In this document: positions 9,065 through 18,392 of the stretch, in pieces
Layout of the letters: every line of letters begins with the position of its first letter
Numbering within the stretch: position 1 is the stretch's first letter
Assembly (NCBI GenBank): GCA_002477945.1
Contig: DLLF01000026.1
Span: 1 to 64,000, forward strand
Direction: 5' to 3'
DNA: 64,000 nt
Origin: Bacteroidales bacterium UBA7569
Lineage (GTDB): Bacteria > Bacteroidota > Bacteroidia > Bacteroidales > Paludibacteraceae
Program-made: the position numbers and the translations under genes
Notes under the pieces: model-generated
Seen by the model: the letters and a program-made list of their open reading frames with translations, nothing else
What the model was told of the DNA's origin: nothing
The model's database searches: none

Positions 9065-10063
9065 ATGCAGTTCTCCACGCCTGTCAGCATACCACATGCA
9101 CAAAGAGAAATAACCTATCAAAACAAGATTCTTCTGATAGGGTCATGCTTTGCCGACAACCTGACCAGCCACCTACAAGCATCGTTTTTTCAAGCGACAA
9201 GCAACCCGTTCGGTGTATTGTACAACCCCATGAGCATTGCACAATGTCTGCAATCGCTGCAACAAACCTGCGACACATCCGCAGAAGAAGTAGCGGCAAG
9301 GTTACCCATTGTCCAACATGACGGACTATATCACTGCATGACTCACCATGGGTGCTATTCGTCAGCAAACAGAGACACTCTGGCTGAGAACATTGAAAAA
9401 AGTCTCAAAAAAGGCGCCAAAGAACTGGAACAAGCCGATACTTTGATACTCACTTTCGGTACGGCGTGGGTGTATGAACAAGATGGCAAGGTTGTCGGGA
9501 ATTGCCATAAACTGCCTGCCTCTTTGTTTCACAGGCGTTGTCTCCATGTAGAGGAAATTGTTGCTACCTACCAACGGATTGCACAACTTCCTCTACTGAG
9601 AAACAAACAAGTCATATTCACCGTTTCACCCATCCGGCATAAAAATGACGGGTTGCATGGTAATCAGTTGAGCAAAAGCATATTGCTGTTAGCAACAGAC
9701 CAACTGACAGAAAACATAACAGAACCAAAAAGAGATTCTCAAGAAATTCCATGCATGGGACATTGGGAGTATTTTCCTTCCTACGAAATCATGCTTGACG
9801 AATTGCGCGACTATCGCTACTATGCTGATGACATGATGCACCCGAGCCAAAAAGCAGTGGAATATATCTGGGAGCGTTTCTGCGAGACTTACTTCTCCGT
9901 TCAGACAAAAGAGGAAATGAAGTCTTTACAACGGCTTTACAACAGTTTGCACCACATCCCTTTGCACCCCGACACAGATACCTACAGAAAGTTTTCAGAA
10001 CAACTCCTGGAACAATTGAGATATTGGCAGGGGAAGTATCCATGGATAAAAAGGATTGAATAA
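9065..10063 (+). CDS. GSCFA domain protein
   Basis: 332 residues. The family signature GSCFADNL lies near residue 27, with downstream conserved TFGTAWVYE and FTVSPIRHKNDG segments. GSCFA proteins are related to SGNH/GDSL-type hydrolases: the Gly-Ser of the signature is the candidate nucleophile block, and DDMMHPS near residue 258 resembles the C-terminal Asp-x-x-His block. No signal peptide is seen, and the substrate is unknown for the family. It begins 9 bases after the permease gene and is probably co-transcribed with it. Confidence 0.85.
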   Translation: MQFSTPVSIPHAQREITYQNKILLIGSCFADNLTSHLQASFFQATSNPFGVLYNPMSIAQCLQSLQQTCDTSAEEVAARLPIVQHDGLYHCMTHHGCYSSANRDTLAENIEKSLKKGAKELEQADTLILTFGTAWVYEQDGKVVGNCHKLPASLFHRRCLHVEEIVATYQRIAQLPLLRNKQVIFTVSPIRHKNDGLHGNQLSKSILLLATDQLTENITEPKRDSQEIPCMGHWEYFPSYEIMLDELRDYRYYADDMMHPSQKAVEYIWERFCETYFSVQTKEEMKSLQRLYNSLHHIPLHPDTDTYRKFSEQLLEQLRYWQGKYPWIKRIE

Positions 10064-10133
10064 TCTCTATCCGATCACAAGTATTCGTCTGCCCAATATT
10101 GTTGCAGCAAATTGTCGTTTAGGGCATTACCTC

Positions 10134-10164
10134 TTGCATATTCAAGAGAATCTCCGTATCTTTG
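10134..10164 (+). promoter_or_regulatory. Promoter of cytidine deaminase gene
   Basis: TTG at 10134-10136 and TATCTTTG at 10157-10164, 20 bases apart. The predicted start of transcription lies about 20 bases before the ATG at 10191, which supports that start over the longer frame from 10056. Confidence 0.75.
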
Positions 10165-10190
10165 CCTACTTTCTTAAACTGCATTGCTCT

Positions 10191-10673
10191 ATGAGAGAAT
10201 TTGAAATCAAAGCAAAGGTAAAATCTTACCAGGCAGACGAACTCCCTGAAGAATACAAACTATTGGTAACCAAAGCAAAAGAAAGCACAAAGAATACATA
10301 CAGTCCTTATTCGCATTTTGCCGTAGGGGCAGCCGTCCTTCTGGAAGACGGCAAGATATTGTGCGGTGCCAACCAGGAAAATGCCGCCTATCCCAGCGGA
10401 TTGTGCGCAGAAAGAACCGTACTCTTTTATGCCAATGCAAGCCATCCCAAGACACCTGTGAAAGCCCTTGCCATTGCAGGATTTACGAACGGACAATTTA
10501 CACAGAAACCCGTTTCTCCCTGCGGCGCATGCAGACAAGTGATGGCTGAAACGGAACATAGAGGGGGAAAACCGCTGACAATCCTGCTCTACGGAGCAGA
10601 GGAGACTTATCTTATCGAGGGAGTGGAAAGTTTGCTTCCGTTCTCTTTTGTCAGTGACGATTTGCAAGGATAA
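10191..10673 (+). CDS. cdd: Cytidine deaminase
   Basis: Hydrolytic deaminase of cytidine and deoxycytidine in pyrimidine salvage. The 160 residues fit the tetrameric CDA class, with catalytic zinc motifs CAERT (Cys-Ala-Glu) near residue 66 and PCGACRQV near residue 105. The substrate-binding FAVGAA segment is present. The start at 10191 sits 26 bases after a good promoter. The next gene begins 10 bases downstream, suggesting co-transcription. Confidence 0.93.
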   Translation: MREFEIKAKVKSYQADELPEEYKLLVTKAKESTKNTYSPYSHFAVGAAVLLEDGKILCGANQENAAYPSGLCAERTVLFYANASHPKTPVKALAIAGFTNGQFTQKPVSPCGACRQVMAETEHRGGKPLTILLYGAEETYLIEGVESLLPFSFVSDDLQG

Positions 10674-10683
10674 GTACTATTCA

Positions 10684-12192
10684 GTGAAAAAACTACACCT
10701 TAACATAAAGAAATTAGACATCTATATACTCAAGAATTTCTTAGGACTATTCTTGATGACTTTTATGATATGCATCTTCATTCTGCTTATGCAGTTTCTC
10801 TGGATGCATGTGAAAGATTTGGTCGGAAAAGGTGTCGGTATCTCCGTATTGGCGGAATTCTTTGTTTATTCCACCATCTCGGTTGTTCCGCTTGCTCTGC
10901 CGCTTGCCATACTTCTTGCCTCCCTAATGACTTTCGGCAACATGGGTGAGAAGTTTGAACTGACCGCAATGAAATCGGCAGGCATCTCGCTATTCCGCAT
11001 CATGCGCCCTCTAACAATCTGTATTGCATTCATCTGCGTAGGGGCATTTTTCTTTTCAAACTATGTAATGCCCAAGTCACAGGTGAAGTTGTGGACTCTA
11101 ATCTTCTCCCTAAGACAAAAATCGCCGGAACTGGAAATCCCTGCAGGAGAATTTTATGATGGTATTAACGGATACAATATCTATGTAAGGCACAAAGACA
11201 CCAAAACGGGACTGCTGGAAGACTTGATGATTTACGATTTCAGTAACGGATTCAGGAATACAAAAGTGATGGTGGCAGATTCCGGCAGACTTTATTTCAC
11301 TGCTGACAACAAGTATCTCATGCTATGTCTTTATCATGGAGAATCGTTTGAAAATCTGACACAGCAACAGAGTGCTATATCTGATAAAGACAGGATTCCC
11401 TACCGTCGAGAGACTTTCGCACGAAAACAACTACTCATTGATTTTGACTCGGAGTTCAGCCGATACGACGAGTCTGTGCTGCGAGATCAGCATGTATCAA
11501 AAAACGCAGGAGAACTGGTTCACTCCATCGATTCCGTCAAACTTATTGCCCATAGCCGTTCCCGCGGGCAAAGCCGAGAGATGGTAAACAACCGATACTT
11601 CGGACGAGAGAGAGTGAGCGAACGGCAACTGGCACAAATAACCAAAAAAGAACAACAGACACACAGTATTGATTCATTACGCACAACACTCCCTCAAGCA
11701 AGCAAAGAGAGGGCTGCCACCATTGCCTACGAAAAGGCAAGGGCAGCAAGCGATCAAGTGGAATACAACGCACTTCTCTTAGATGATTCGCAACGATATA
11801 TCCGCAAACATGCCATTGAACTACATCGCAAATTTACACTTTCTTTCGCTTGCCTGATATTCTTTTTCATCGGTGCTCCTTTGGGTGCAATTATTCGGAA
11901 AGGAGGATTAGGCGCACCCATTGTCATATCGGTTGTCATGTTCATTATTTACTATCTCATAGACAATACAGGATACAAGATGGCACGCGAAGGCTTTTGG
12001 CCTGTTTGGGCGGGAATATGGCTAAGTAGCAGCATCTTATTACCTATCGGAATATTTCTCACATACAAAGCCGCAACAGACTCTTCGCTGCTCAACCCCG
12101 ATGCATGGTTGAAGCAATTGGAGAAGTTGAAACAATCTGTTTCTTACTGCATTCAACGGTTCCGTAAGCAAGTCGCAAAAAAAACGCATTAG
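10684..12192 (+). CDS. LptF/LptG family permease
   Basis: Inner-membrane permease of the lipopolysaccharide transport machine, 502 residues from a GTG at 10684 (VKKLHLNIKKLDIYIL). Hydrophobic segments lie at about residues 15-40, 60-85 and 100-125, then a long periplasmic beta-jellyroll-like region, and three more segments near the C-terminus (about 385-470). The middle carries an extended charged stretch typical of the Bacteroidetes members, which are longer than E. coli LptF/G (about 360). LptF and LptG cannot be told apart. No ATG lies nearby; other in-frame starts fall inside cdd. Confidence 0.85.
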   Translation: MKKLHLNIKKLDIYILKNFLGLFLMTFMICIFILLMQFLWMHVKDLVGKGVGISVLAEFFVYSTISVVPLALPLAILLASLMTFGNMGEKFELTAMKSAGISLFRIMRPLTICIAFICVGAFFFSNYVMPKSQVKLWTLIFSLRQKSPELEIPAGEFYDGINGYNIYVRHKDTKTGLLEDLMIYDFSNGFRNTKVMVADSGRLYFTADNKYLMLCLYHGESFENLTQQQSAISDKDRIPYRRETFARKQLLIDFDSEFSRYDESVLRDQHVSKNAGELVHSIDSVKLIAHSRSRGQSREMVNNRYFGRERVSERQLAQITKKEQQTHSIDSLRTTLPQASKERAATIAYEKARAASDQVEYNALLLDDSQRYIRKHAIELHRKFTLSFACLIFFFIGAPLGAIIRKGGLGAPIVISVVMFIIYYLIDNTGYKMAREGFWPVWAGIWLSSSILLPIGIFLTYKAATDSSLLNPDAWLKQLEKLKQSVSYCIQRFRKQVAKKTH

Positions 12193-12196
12193 TACT

Positions 12197-12227
12197 TTTG
12201 CCATTTCTTATAAAAAGTGTAACTTTG
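12197..12227 (+). promoter_or_regulatory. Promoter of the (p)ppGpp synthetase gene
   Basis: TTTG at 12197-12200 and TAACTTTG at 12220-12227, 19 bases apart, placed just after the LptF/G stop and about 38 bases before the ATG at 12271. Confidence 0.75.
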
Positions 12228-12270
12228 CGGTCTATGCTTAGGACTTAATACGCTAAAGAAGTGATTAGCA

Positions 12271-14511
12271 ATGAAGGAAAGCGATCTTACACCTCAAGAA
12301 GAAATAGCCATACAGCAGGAGTTTGAGGCTCTGTTGGATGACTATCGTCACACCCTTCATCGCCAAAAGATAGAACTCATCACAAAAGCCTTTCATTTCG
12401 CCAAACAAGCCCATCGGGGTATTAGGCGCCGGTCAGGTGAACCATATATACTCCATCCTCTTGCCGTTGCCCGCATCGTAGTCAAAGAAATAGGATTAGG
12501 AAGCACTTCCATCTGCTCAGCCTTGCTCCATGATGTAGTGGAGGATACGGAATATACCAAAGAGGATATCGAAAACTTATTCGGTACCAAAATCGCTGAC
12601 ATTGTTGACGGGTTAACTAAAATATCTGGAGGAGTATTTGGAGAGCAGGCATCTGTTCAGGCGGAAAATTTCCGCAAATTGCTGCTCACCATGTCTGAAG
12701 ACATACGCGTTATCTTAATCAAGATTGCCGATCGTCTTCACAATATGCGCACTTTGGAGTTTCAACCGGTAGAAAAACAATACAAAATAGCAGGAGAGAC
12801 ACAATATATCTACGCACCACTGGCATTGCGCTTAGGTTTGTTCCCTATTAAAACAGAGTTGGAAAATCTCAGTTTCAAGTATGAACATCCTGAAGTCTAT
12901 GCTGACATTGAGCAAAAATTGCAACAGATCAATGGAGAGCAAATGGAGTTCTTTGAGACCTTTGCAGCCCCCATTCGTGAGAAATTGGAGAATATGGGGT
13001 ATGAGTTCAACATCAGTGCGCGCATAAAATCTGTTTACTCCATCTGGAAGAAAATGCAGACAAAAAACATCCCCTTCGAAGATGTTTATGACCTGTTGGC
13101 GGTACGCATTGTCTTCACTCCTAACACGACCATGAGTGAGAAAGATCAGTGCTGGATGATTTATTCTGCCCTTACGGAGATATACAAACCTCATCCTGAG
13201 CGCATCAGAGATTGGATTTCCACTCCCAAAGCCAACGGCTACGAAGCCCTGCACGTTACGGTTATGGGTCCTGACGGACAATGGGTTGAGGTACAGATTC
13301 GTACAGTGAGAATGCATGACATTGCAGAGAAAGGCTTGGCGGCACATTGGAAATACAAGTTGGGAGAATCTGACGAATCTGAATTGGACAAATGGCTCAA
13401 AACGATTAAGGAACTGTTGCAGCATCCCGAACCCAATGCCATTGATTTCTTAGACACTTTCAAACTCAATCTTTTTGCCTCAGAGATATTTGTTTTCACT
13501 CCGAAGGGAGAAATAAAGACGTTGCCGCAAGGTTCTACGGCTCTGGACTTTGCTTTTATGCTCCACACGGAGTTAGGTCTGCATTGCATGGGGGCAAAAG
13601 TCAATCACAAGTTAGAGGCTCTCAGTTATACCTTGCAGGGAGGAGACCAAGTGGAGGTGATTACCTCCAACACGCAGCATCCGCAGGAAGAGTGGCTGCA
13701 ATATGCCGTCACAGCAAAGGCGCAGACTGCCATCAAGAACTACTTCCGTCGGCTTCAGACGCAAGAAGCACAACAAGGTGAATTGCTTTTCAGACAAGCC
13801 CTTTCCAAATTGGCTCCTGATAGTCAATACAATACGGTCTTGCAGCAGATGATGAAGCATTATCACGTCCAGCAACCCGTACAACTCATGCTGCAAATCA
13901 ATAAGGGCATCATCGACCTCTCTGAGATGCCAAAAGTTCTTCAGCAGAAAAGCAAGTCCGGTTGGTTACGCTATTTTACCAAGTCTGGCAATGAAGAAGT
14001 TTCCTCTATAGAGAAAAAGAACGATAATCTTCACGATAGTGAAACCATCAAAAACAAGCAGCATCATATCATTCTCACAGAAGAAAACAGAGACACTGAA
14101 TATCAATTGTCACCGTGTTGCAATCCCATACCGGGGGATGACGTGTTGGGTTATTTGGACGAGCGCGGAATGATTATGATTCATAAACGCAATTGTCCAT
14201 TGGCGGACAAACTCAAATCCAATTATGGAAACAACTTGTATTCTGCCACTTGGAACATGCACCATGAGCAAACTTTCTTGGAAACAATTGAGATACGTGG
14301 CATCGACAAAGTGGGTATGATCATTGAAATAGTACAAATCATATCCAATACGTTTAACCTGAACATACACGATATTCACTTTACTGCGGAAGGCGGTATC
14401 TTCAATGGCACGCTGCAATTGTTTGTACATGATACAGAGGAACTGCAAAAGGTTTGCAATACACTGCATAAGATACAGGAAATTAAATCTGTACAACGAA
14501 TCGAACATTGA
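12271..14511 (+). CDS. rel: Bifunctional (p)ppGpp synthetase/hydrolase (RelA/SpoT type)
   Basis: Makes and degrades the stringent-response alarmones. The 746 residues show the full long-RSH plan: HD hydrolase domain (about 45-200) with ALLHDVVEDT and IKIADRLHNMRT; synthetase domain (about 240-370) with the substrate loop RIRDWISTPKANGYEALH; TGS domain (about 405-465, VFTPKGEIKTLP); a zinc-finger-like helix with two Cys (SPCCNPIPGDD); and a C-terminal ACT domain. Both active sites look intact, so I expect a bifunctional enzyme. It has its own promoter and is followed after 24 bases by the DUF1573 gene. Confidence 0.95.
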   Translation: MKESDLTPQEEIAIQQEFEALLDDYRHTLHRQKIELITKAFHFAKQAHRGIRRRSGEPYILHPLAVARIVVKEIGLGSTSICSALLHDVVEDTEYTKEDIENLFGTKIADIVDGLTKISGGVFGEQASVQAENFRKLLLTMSEDIRVILIKIADRLHNMRTLEFQPVEKQYKIAGETQYIYAPLALRLGLFPIKTELENLSFKYEHPEVYADIEQKLQQINGEQMEFFETFAAPIREKLENMGYEFNISARIKSVYSIWKKMQTKNIPFEDVYDLLAVRIVFTPNTTMSEKDQCWMIYSALTEIYKPHPERIRDWISTPKANGYEALHVTVMGPDGQWVEVQIRTVRMHDIAEKGLAAHWKYKLGESDESELDKWLKTIKELLQHPEPNAIDFLDTFKLNLFASEIFVFTPKGEIKTLPQGSTALDFAFMLHTELGLHCMGAKVNHKLEALSYTLQGGDQVEVITSNTQHPQEEWLQYAVTAKAQTAIKNYFRRLQTQEAQQGELLFRQALSKLAPDSQYNTVLQQMMKHYHVQQPVQLMLQINKGIIDLSEMPKVLQQKSKSGWLRYFTKSGNEEVSSIEKKNDNLHDSETIKNKQHHIILTEENRDTEYQLSPCCNPIPGDDVLGYLDERGMIMIHKRNCPLADKLKSNYGNNLYSATWNMHHEQTFLETIEIRGIDKVGMIIEIVQIISNTFNLNIHDIHFTAEGGIFNGTLQLFVHDTEELQKVCNTLHKIQEIKSVQRIEH

Positions 14512-14535
14512 CTAACTTGAAAAATAAATAAGGTT

Positions 14536-15633
14536 ATGAAACGAACATTTTTTCTGAGTACACTGCTTTGCATGGCAGTTACTATGATGGCACAACAGCC
14601 GGTCATCACATTCAGCAAAACGGAACACGACTTCGGGAAAATCAACGAGGAAGACGGACGCGTCAGTACCATTTTCGAATTCAAAAACGAAGGTATGGAA
14701 CCTTTGGTTCTCAGCAATGTACGTGCTTCCTGCGGTTGTACTACGCCTACATGGACAAAAACTCCTATCGAACCAGGGCAGACTGGGAATATAACCGTAA
14801 CCTATAACCCTAACGGACGACCGGGTAAATTCAGCAAAACAATTACGGTCACGAGCAATGCCTCTACGCCTACTTCCAAACTGCGTATCTTTGGTGAAGT
14901 CATACCCAAACAGGCAAAACCCGTCAATAAGTACACGGTTACTATGGGAGACTTGAGTCTGAAAACCACAACGATGAGTTTCGGAACAATTTTCAAAGGA
15001 AACAATGTTACACGTTCTCTGGAATATGCAAACCTTACTGATCACGAAGTAACGATAGAGATCTTGCAAAACGACCGCGACCAGATGCTCACATCGGTTC
15101 TTTCTCTCAAAACGCTTAAGCCGAAAGAAGTCGGAACTCTCAACGTGAACTTCGATACCAATAAGTCCAAACTTTGGGGACCCAACACTTTCTATCTCTA
15201 TATAATGGTCAATGGCAAGCGCATCATTTCCGATGAGTACAAAATAACCCTCTCTGCGGATATTGAAGAGGACTTTGGCAAACTCTCAGTGGAAGAGAAA
15301 CAGTCTGCACCTATCTTCGAGATGCAAGACCGCAACATCAATTTGGGTACAGTCAAAGCAGGCGGAAAACTCTCTCAAAAGATCTCATTCAAAAACGTGG
15401 GGGAACGTCCTTTGGAGATTCGTCATATCACCAACCATAACCCCGAGGTGATACGTGCCGCTGCATCTAAAACAACCGTCAAAGGTGGTAAAACAGGTAC
15501 GTTCCTCATTGAGGTACTGCCCAATACGGAAGTCGTTAATCCGGGTACCTATCGCCGTCAAGTGGAGATCCTTACCAACGATCCTAAAAACACAAGAGTA
15601 CGTCTCACCATTGTTTGGTCTGTCGTAGAATAG
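14536..15633 (+). CDS. DUF1573 secreted protein
   Basis: 365 residues with a signal peptide (1-20, ending MMAQQ). The mature part has an N-terminal DUF1573 immunoglobulin-like domain (about 25-125, FDFGKINEEDG-like opening and the conserved ASCGCTTPTWT segment) and a second, diverged Ig-like domain at the C-terminus (about 255-360). DUF1573 proteins are abundant exported proteins of Bacteroidetes with no established function. A strong terminator follows. Confidence 0.85.
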   Translation: MKRTFFLSTLLCMAVTMMAQQPVITFSKTEHDFGKINEEDGRVSTIFEFKNEGMEPLVLSNVRASCGCTTPTWTKTPIEPGQTGNITVTYNPNGRPGKFSKTITVTSNASTPTSKLRIFGEVIPKQAKPVNKYTVTMGDLSLKTTTMSFGTIFKGNNVTRSLEYANLTDHEVTIEILQNDRDQMLTSVLSLKTLKPKEVGTLNVNFDTNKSKLWGPNTFYLYIMVNGKRIISDEYKITLSADIEEDFGKLSVEEKQSAPIFEMQDRNINLGTVKAGGKLSQKISFKNVGERPLEIRHITNHNPEVIRAAASKTTVKGGKTGTFLIEVLPNTEVVNPGTYRRQVEILTNDPKNTRVRLTIVWSVVE

Positions 15634-15650
15634 TTCGCAACAACAAAAAA

Positions 15651-15698
15651 CGGAAGTTCGAGCGGGTTCTTGTAGAGCACCTCAACTTCCGGTTTTTA
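15651..15698 (+). terminator. Terminator after the DUF1573 gene
   Basis: CGGAAGTT (15651-15658) pairs with AACTTCCG (15684-15691), followed by GTTTTTACT. The A-run before the stem could let it work on the minus strand too. Confidence 0.8.
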
Positions 15699-15715
15699 CT
15701 CTTATATCCGATCAC

Positions 15716-16819
15716 ATGGAACATCACCACCATCCCGAAAACGATGAACAGTACAAAGGATTGACTGTCAATGCAGGCGTTCAACAGATGCCGAGCATAA
15801 ACCCTTATGCCACCTTCCGACGCCAAAAGCGCACGCTGCAAGCCGAAGACTATGTGCGTGGAATCCTGCAAGGCGATGTCTCCATCTTAGGTCAGGCTGT
15901 CACGCTCGTAGAGAGCAACCTGCCGGGTGATCAGGAGATTGCTCAAAAAGTGATTGAGGCATGCCTGCCTCACGCTGGAAATGCCATTCGGGTGGGTATC
16001 ACGGGTGTACCCGGGGCCGGTAAATCCACCTTCATCGAGGCATTGGGAACCGAACTTGTGGCTCGGGAAAAACGTTTGGCGGTATTGGCTATCGACCCAA
16101 GTTCCGAGCGTTCTAAAGGAAGTATCTTGGGCGATAAAACGCGCATGTCAGAATTGTCCACTTCGAAGAATGCATTCATTCGCCCTTCTCCCTCTGCGGG
16201 GTCATTGGGTGGCGTCGCACGTAAAACGAGGGAAACAATTGTCCTATGCGAAGCCGCTGGCTATGATACGATTCTCGTTGAAACAGTAGGTGTCGGGCAG
16301 TCCGAAACCGCAGCACATTCCATGGTGGACTTTTTCCTGCTCTTGCAGGTAACGGGTACCGGCGATGAACTGCAAGGAATCAAAAGAGGTATCATGGAAA
16401 TGGCTGACGGAATTGCTATCAACAAATGCGATGGAAACAACATTGAGAGAGCCATGGTGGCAAAAACACAATTCAAAAACGCACTCATGCTCTTCCCGCC
16501 TACTGAATCAGGTTGGAAACCCACTGCCGTCACTTGTTCTTCGGTCGAAAAAACAGGTATTGATGAGGTTTGGAACATGGTGGAAGACTATATCGCCTAT
16601 ACTTTGAAAAGCGGTTATTTCCACTACAAACGCCAGCAACAGGCCAAGTATTGGATGTATGAAACTATCAATGCACAACTGTTAGGTAACTTCTATCAAA
16701 ATGAAGAAATAGCGACTAAACTGAAAGAGGCAGAACAGCAAGTCCTATCTAATCATGTCAGTTCCTTTGTTGCAGCCCATGATTTGCTGACGGAATATTT
16801 CCGCAAGAATCAATTGTAG
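15716..16819 (+). CDS. meaB: Methylmalonyl-CoA mutase-associated GTPase MeaB
   Basis: G3E-family P-loop GTPase that chaperones adenosylcobalamin loading and protects methylmalonyl-CoA mutase. 367 residues; Walker A GVPGAGKST near residue 101, the DPSSERSKGSILGDKTRM switch block, ETVGVGQSE (Walker B/switch II) and NKCDG (guanine specificity). A His-rich N-terminus (MEHHHHPEN) is a small oddity, perhaps metal-binding. The mutase genes mutA/mutB are not in the window. Its presence suggests a succinate-propionate pathway, usual for Bacteroidales. Confidence 0.93.
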   Translation: MEHHHHPENDEQYKGLTVNAGVQQMPSINPYATFRRQKRTLQAEDYVRGILQGDVSILGQAVTLVESNLPGDQEIAQKVIEACLPHAGNAIRVGITGVPGAGKSTFIEALGTELVAREKRLAVLAIDPSSERSKGSILGDKTRMSELSTSKNAFIRPSPSAGSLGGVARKTRETIVLCEAAGYDTILVETVGVGQSETAAHSMVDFFLLLQVTGTGDELQGIKRGIMEMADGIAINKCDGNNIERAMVAKTQFKNALMLFPPTESGWKPTAVTCSSVEKTGIDEVWNMVEDYIAYTLKSGYFHYKRQQQAKYWMYETINAQLLGNFYQNEEIATKLKEAEQQVLSNHVSSFVAAHDLLTEYFRKNQL

Positions 16820-16843
16820 AACTATTATCACATCTTTGGTTAT

Positions 16844-16884
16844 AGCCTTGTGACTTTCATCTCACGAGGCTGTAATTGTTTTTT
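16844..16884 (+). terminator. Terminator after meaB
   Basis: AGCCTTGTGA (16844-16853) pairs with TCACGAGGCT (16862-16871) with one G-T pair, followed by a T-rich run ending GTTTTTTA. Confidence 0.85.
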
Positions 16885-17118
16885 ACCCGGTCTCCCGTCT
16901 CTGCATAAAATAATATACACCCTCGTTGGCGAAATTAATTTGAACAATGAGTGTCAGCAGATTTGTTGCTTCCGGCATTGCATCGGATTTCAAATCATAT
17001 AAGTATGCAATCATAAACGTTATCTTTTGCACACTCCAAACAAAGAGTGGAATAATTGAACCAAATTCCACAACATGGTTTGTATGTTGTTTTTCTGTAT
17101 GTTGCCTGTTGAATTATG

Positions 17119-17370
17119 TTAGCCCCTCCTTTGGAGGGGTTGGGGAGGTATGTACTCACTTCCTGCGACCCCTCATCGAGACCTCAAGCACCCCTCAACG
17201 AGAGATGAAGAATAAACCATCTCACCTCCTAAAATCTCTCTATTAACTATAATGTCTATAGTAATCCCGCAAGGGGATTTCCTATTTGACCCATTCGTCT
17301 AATCCGTCCCATTCTCTTATAACCGAAAGTCTCACCTCCTCGAACTTCTCGAACAACTCGAACGTCTATT
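17119..17370 (+). repeat. Composite intergenic repeat, copy B
   Basis: Most complete copy. In order: hairpin CCCCTCC-TTT-GGAGGGG (17123-17139); iteron block CGACCCCTCAT / CGAGACCTCAAG / CACCCCTCAA / CGAGAGATGA (17166-17209); four units of the 9-bp tract (17281-17316); TTATAACCGAAAG; and a CTTCTCGAACAAC module (17344-17356). The gap before it (16885-17118) has no supportable gene; short open frames on both strands there look like chance. Confidence 0.75.
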
Positions 17371-17414
17371 ATAAGATGGATTGGAAAGGCTTGATCCATA
17401 ATCCGAATATACTC

Positions 17415-17445
17415 TTGCCGGCACGCAAAAAAACTTGTACCTTTG
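17415..17445 (+). promoter_or_regulatory. Promoter of the GH25 lysozyme gene
   Basis: TTG at 17415-17417 and TACCTTTG at 17438-17445, 20 bases apart. The -7 box ends only 9 bases before the ATG at 17455, so the mRNA should have almost no leader. Confidence 0.7.
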
Positions 17446-17454
17446 TCTTTGGTT

Positions 17455-18354
17455 ATGACTAAGCAACACACACACAGGGAACAGCCTGCTCATCGTAGTA
17501 CACGGCGTCGTAAAAAGAAGCGGCAGTCTCTGGGAAAACGTGTTTTGCATATCTCCTTGGGAATACTGATAACCGTTGTTCTGCTTTGTATTCTCATGGT
17601 GGTGAGTATGTGGTATTATGGTTGGCTTCCTACACGCGAAGAACTTCCTGAGTTCAGGGAACGGCTTGGCAATATATTCTCGCAAAATCCAAATCGGCAA
17701 TTACCGGATGCCGAAGTTATTGGTATAGACATCTCACACTATCAATCCTATATTGAATGGGACAAAGTGTGTCTCTACCTTGACAAACAACGCCGCTTGC
17801 ATCGGGATAGTACGGTTGGAAGGCAACGGAGGGAACTCGACTTTGTCGTAGCAAAAGCAACACAAGGTACCAAGTGGCAGGACAATTTCTATGCACGCAA
17901 CAAAGCCGGTGCTGCTAAACGTAACATCCTTTTTGGTGCTTACCACTTCTTTTCCCCAACCCTCCCTGCTACGAAACAAGCCGAAAACTACATACGCACG
18001 GCAAACCTGCAACGGGGCGATATGGTGCCCGTATTGGATGTGGAAGAATATGGATATGGGCTGCCTGAACCAGATTCCGTTCTCTGTTGGCTCAAGCAGG
18101 TGGAACGGTACTATGGCGCAAAACCTGTCATCTACACCAACGAGAATTGCTATCTCTCCTATTTCCTCAAACATCCGCCACTGCTCCGATACCACTTCTG
18201 GATTGCACGATATGGAGGACTGCAACCCGACCGGATGCACCTGCTCTGGCAATTCACGGAGACGGGAATCGTGGCGGGAATCAGCGGATATACAGACATC
18301 AACATACTGAGGGGTACTAAAGAAGACTTCTTGCAAAAATGCACAATACACTGA
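17455..18354 (+). CDS. Glycoside hydrolase family 25 lysozyme, membrane-anchored
   Basis: Muramidase cutting the MurNAc-GlcNAc bond of peptidoglycan. 299 residues: a basic cytoplasmic N-terminus (about 1-36, many Arg/Lys), one membrane segment (about 37-60), then a GH25 barrel. Family motifs: GIDISHYQSYIEW (first catalytic Asp region), FVVAKATQGT, GAYHFFSP, and VPVLDVEE, which carries the catalytic Asp and Glu. The domain would face the periplasm, which suggests a role in the cell's own wall rather than phage lysis. Start chosen at the ATG; in-frame codons upstream fall inside the promoter. Confidence 0.92.
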   Translation: MTKQHTHREQPAHRSTRRRKKKRQSLGKRVLHISLGILITVVLLCILMVVSMWYYGWLPTREELPEFRERLGNIFSQNPNRQLPDAEVIGIDISHYQSYIEWDKVCLYLDKQRRLHRDSTVGRQRRELDFVVAKATQGTKWQDNFYARNKAGAAKRNILFGAYHFFSPTLPATKQAENYIRTANLQRGDMVPVLDVEEYGYGLPEPDSVLCWLKQVERYYGAKPVIYTNENCYLSYFLKHPPLLRYHFWIARYGGLQPDRMHLLWQFTETGIVAGISGYTDINILRGTKEDFLQKCTIH

Positions 18355-18392
18355 AACAATAACAACAAAAACACTCGTTAATACACATATCT

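Noticed and set aside
16883..17246. Short frames on both strands before the GH25 lysozyme gene
   Set aside because: They lie downstream of the meaB terminator and run into repeat copy B; no family features.
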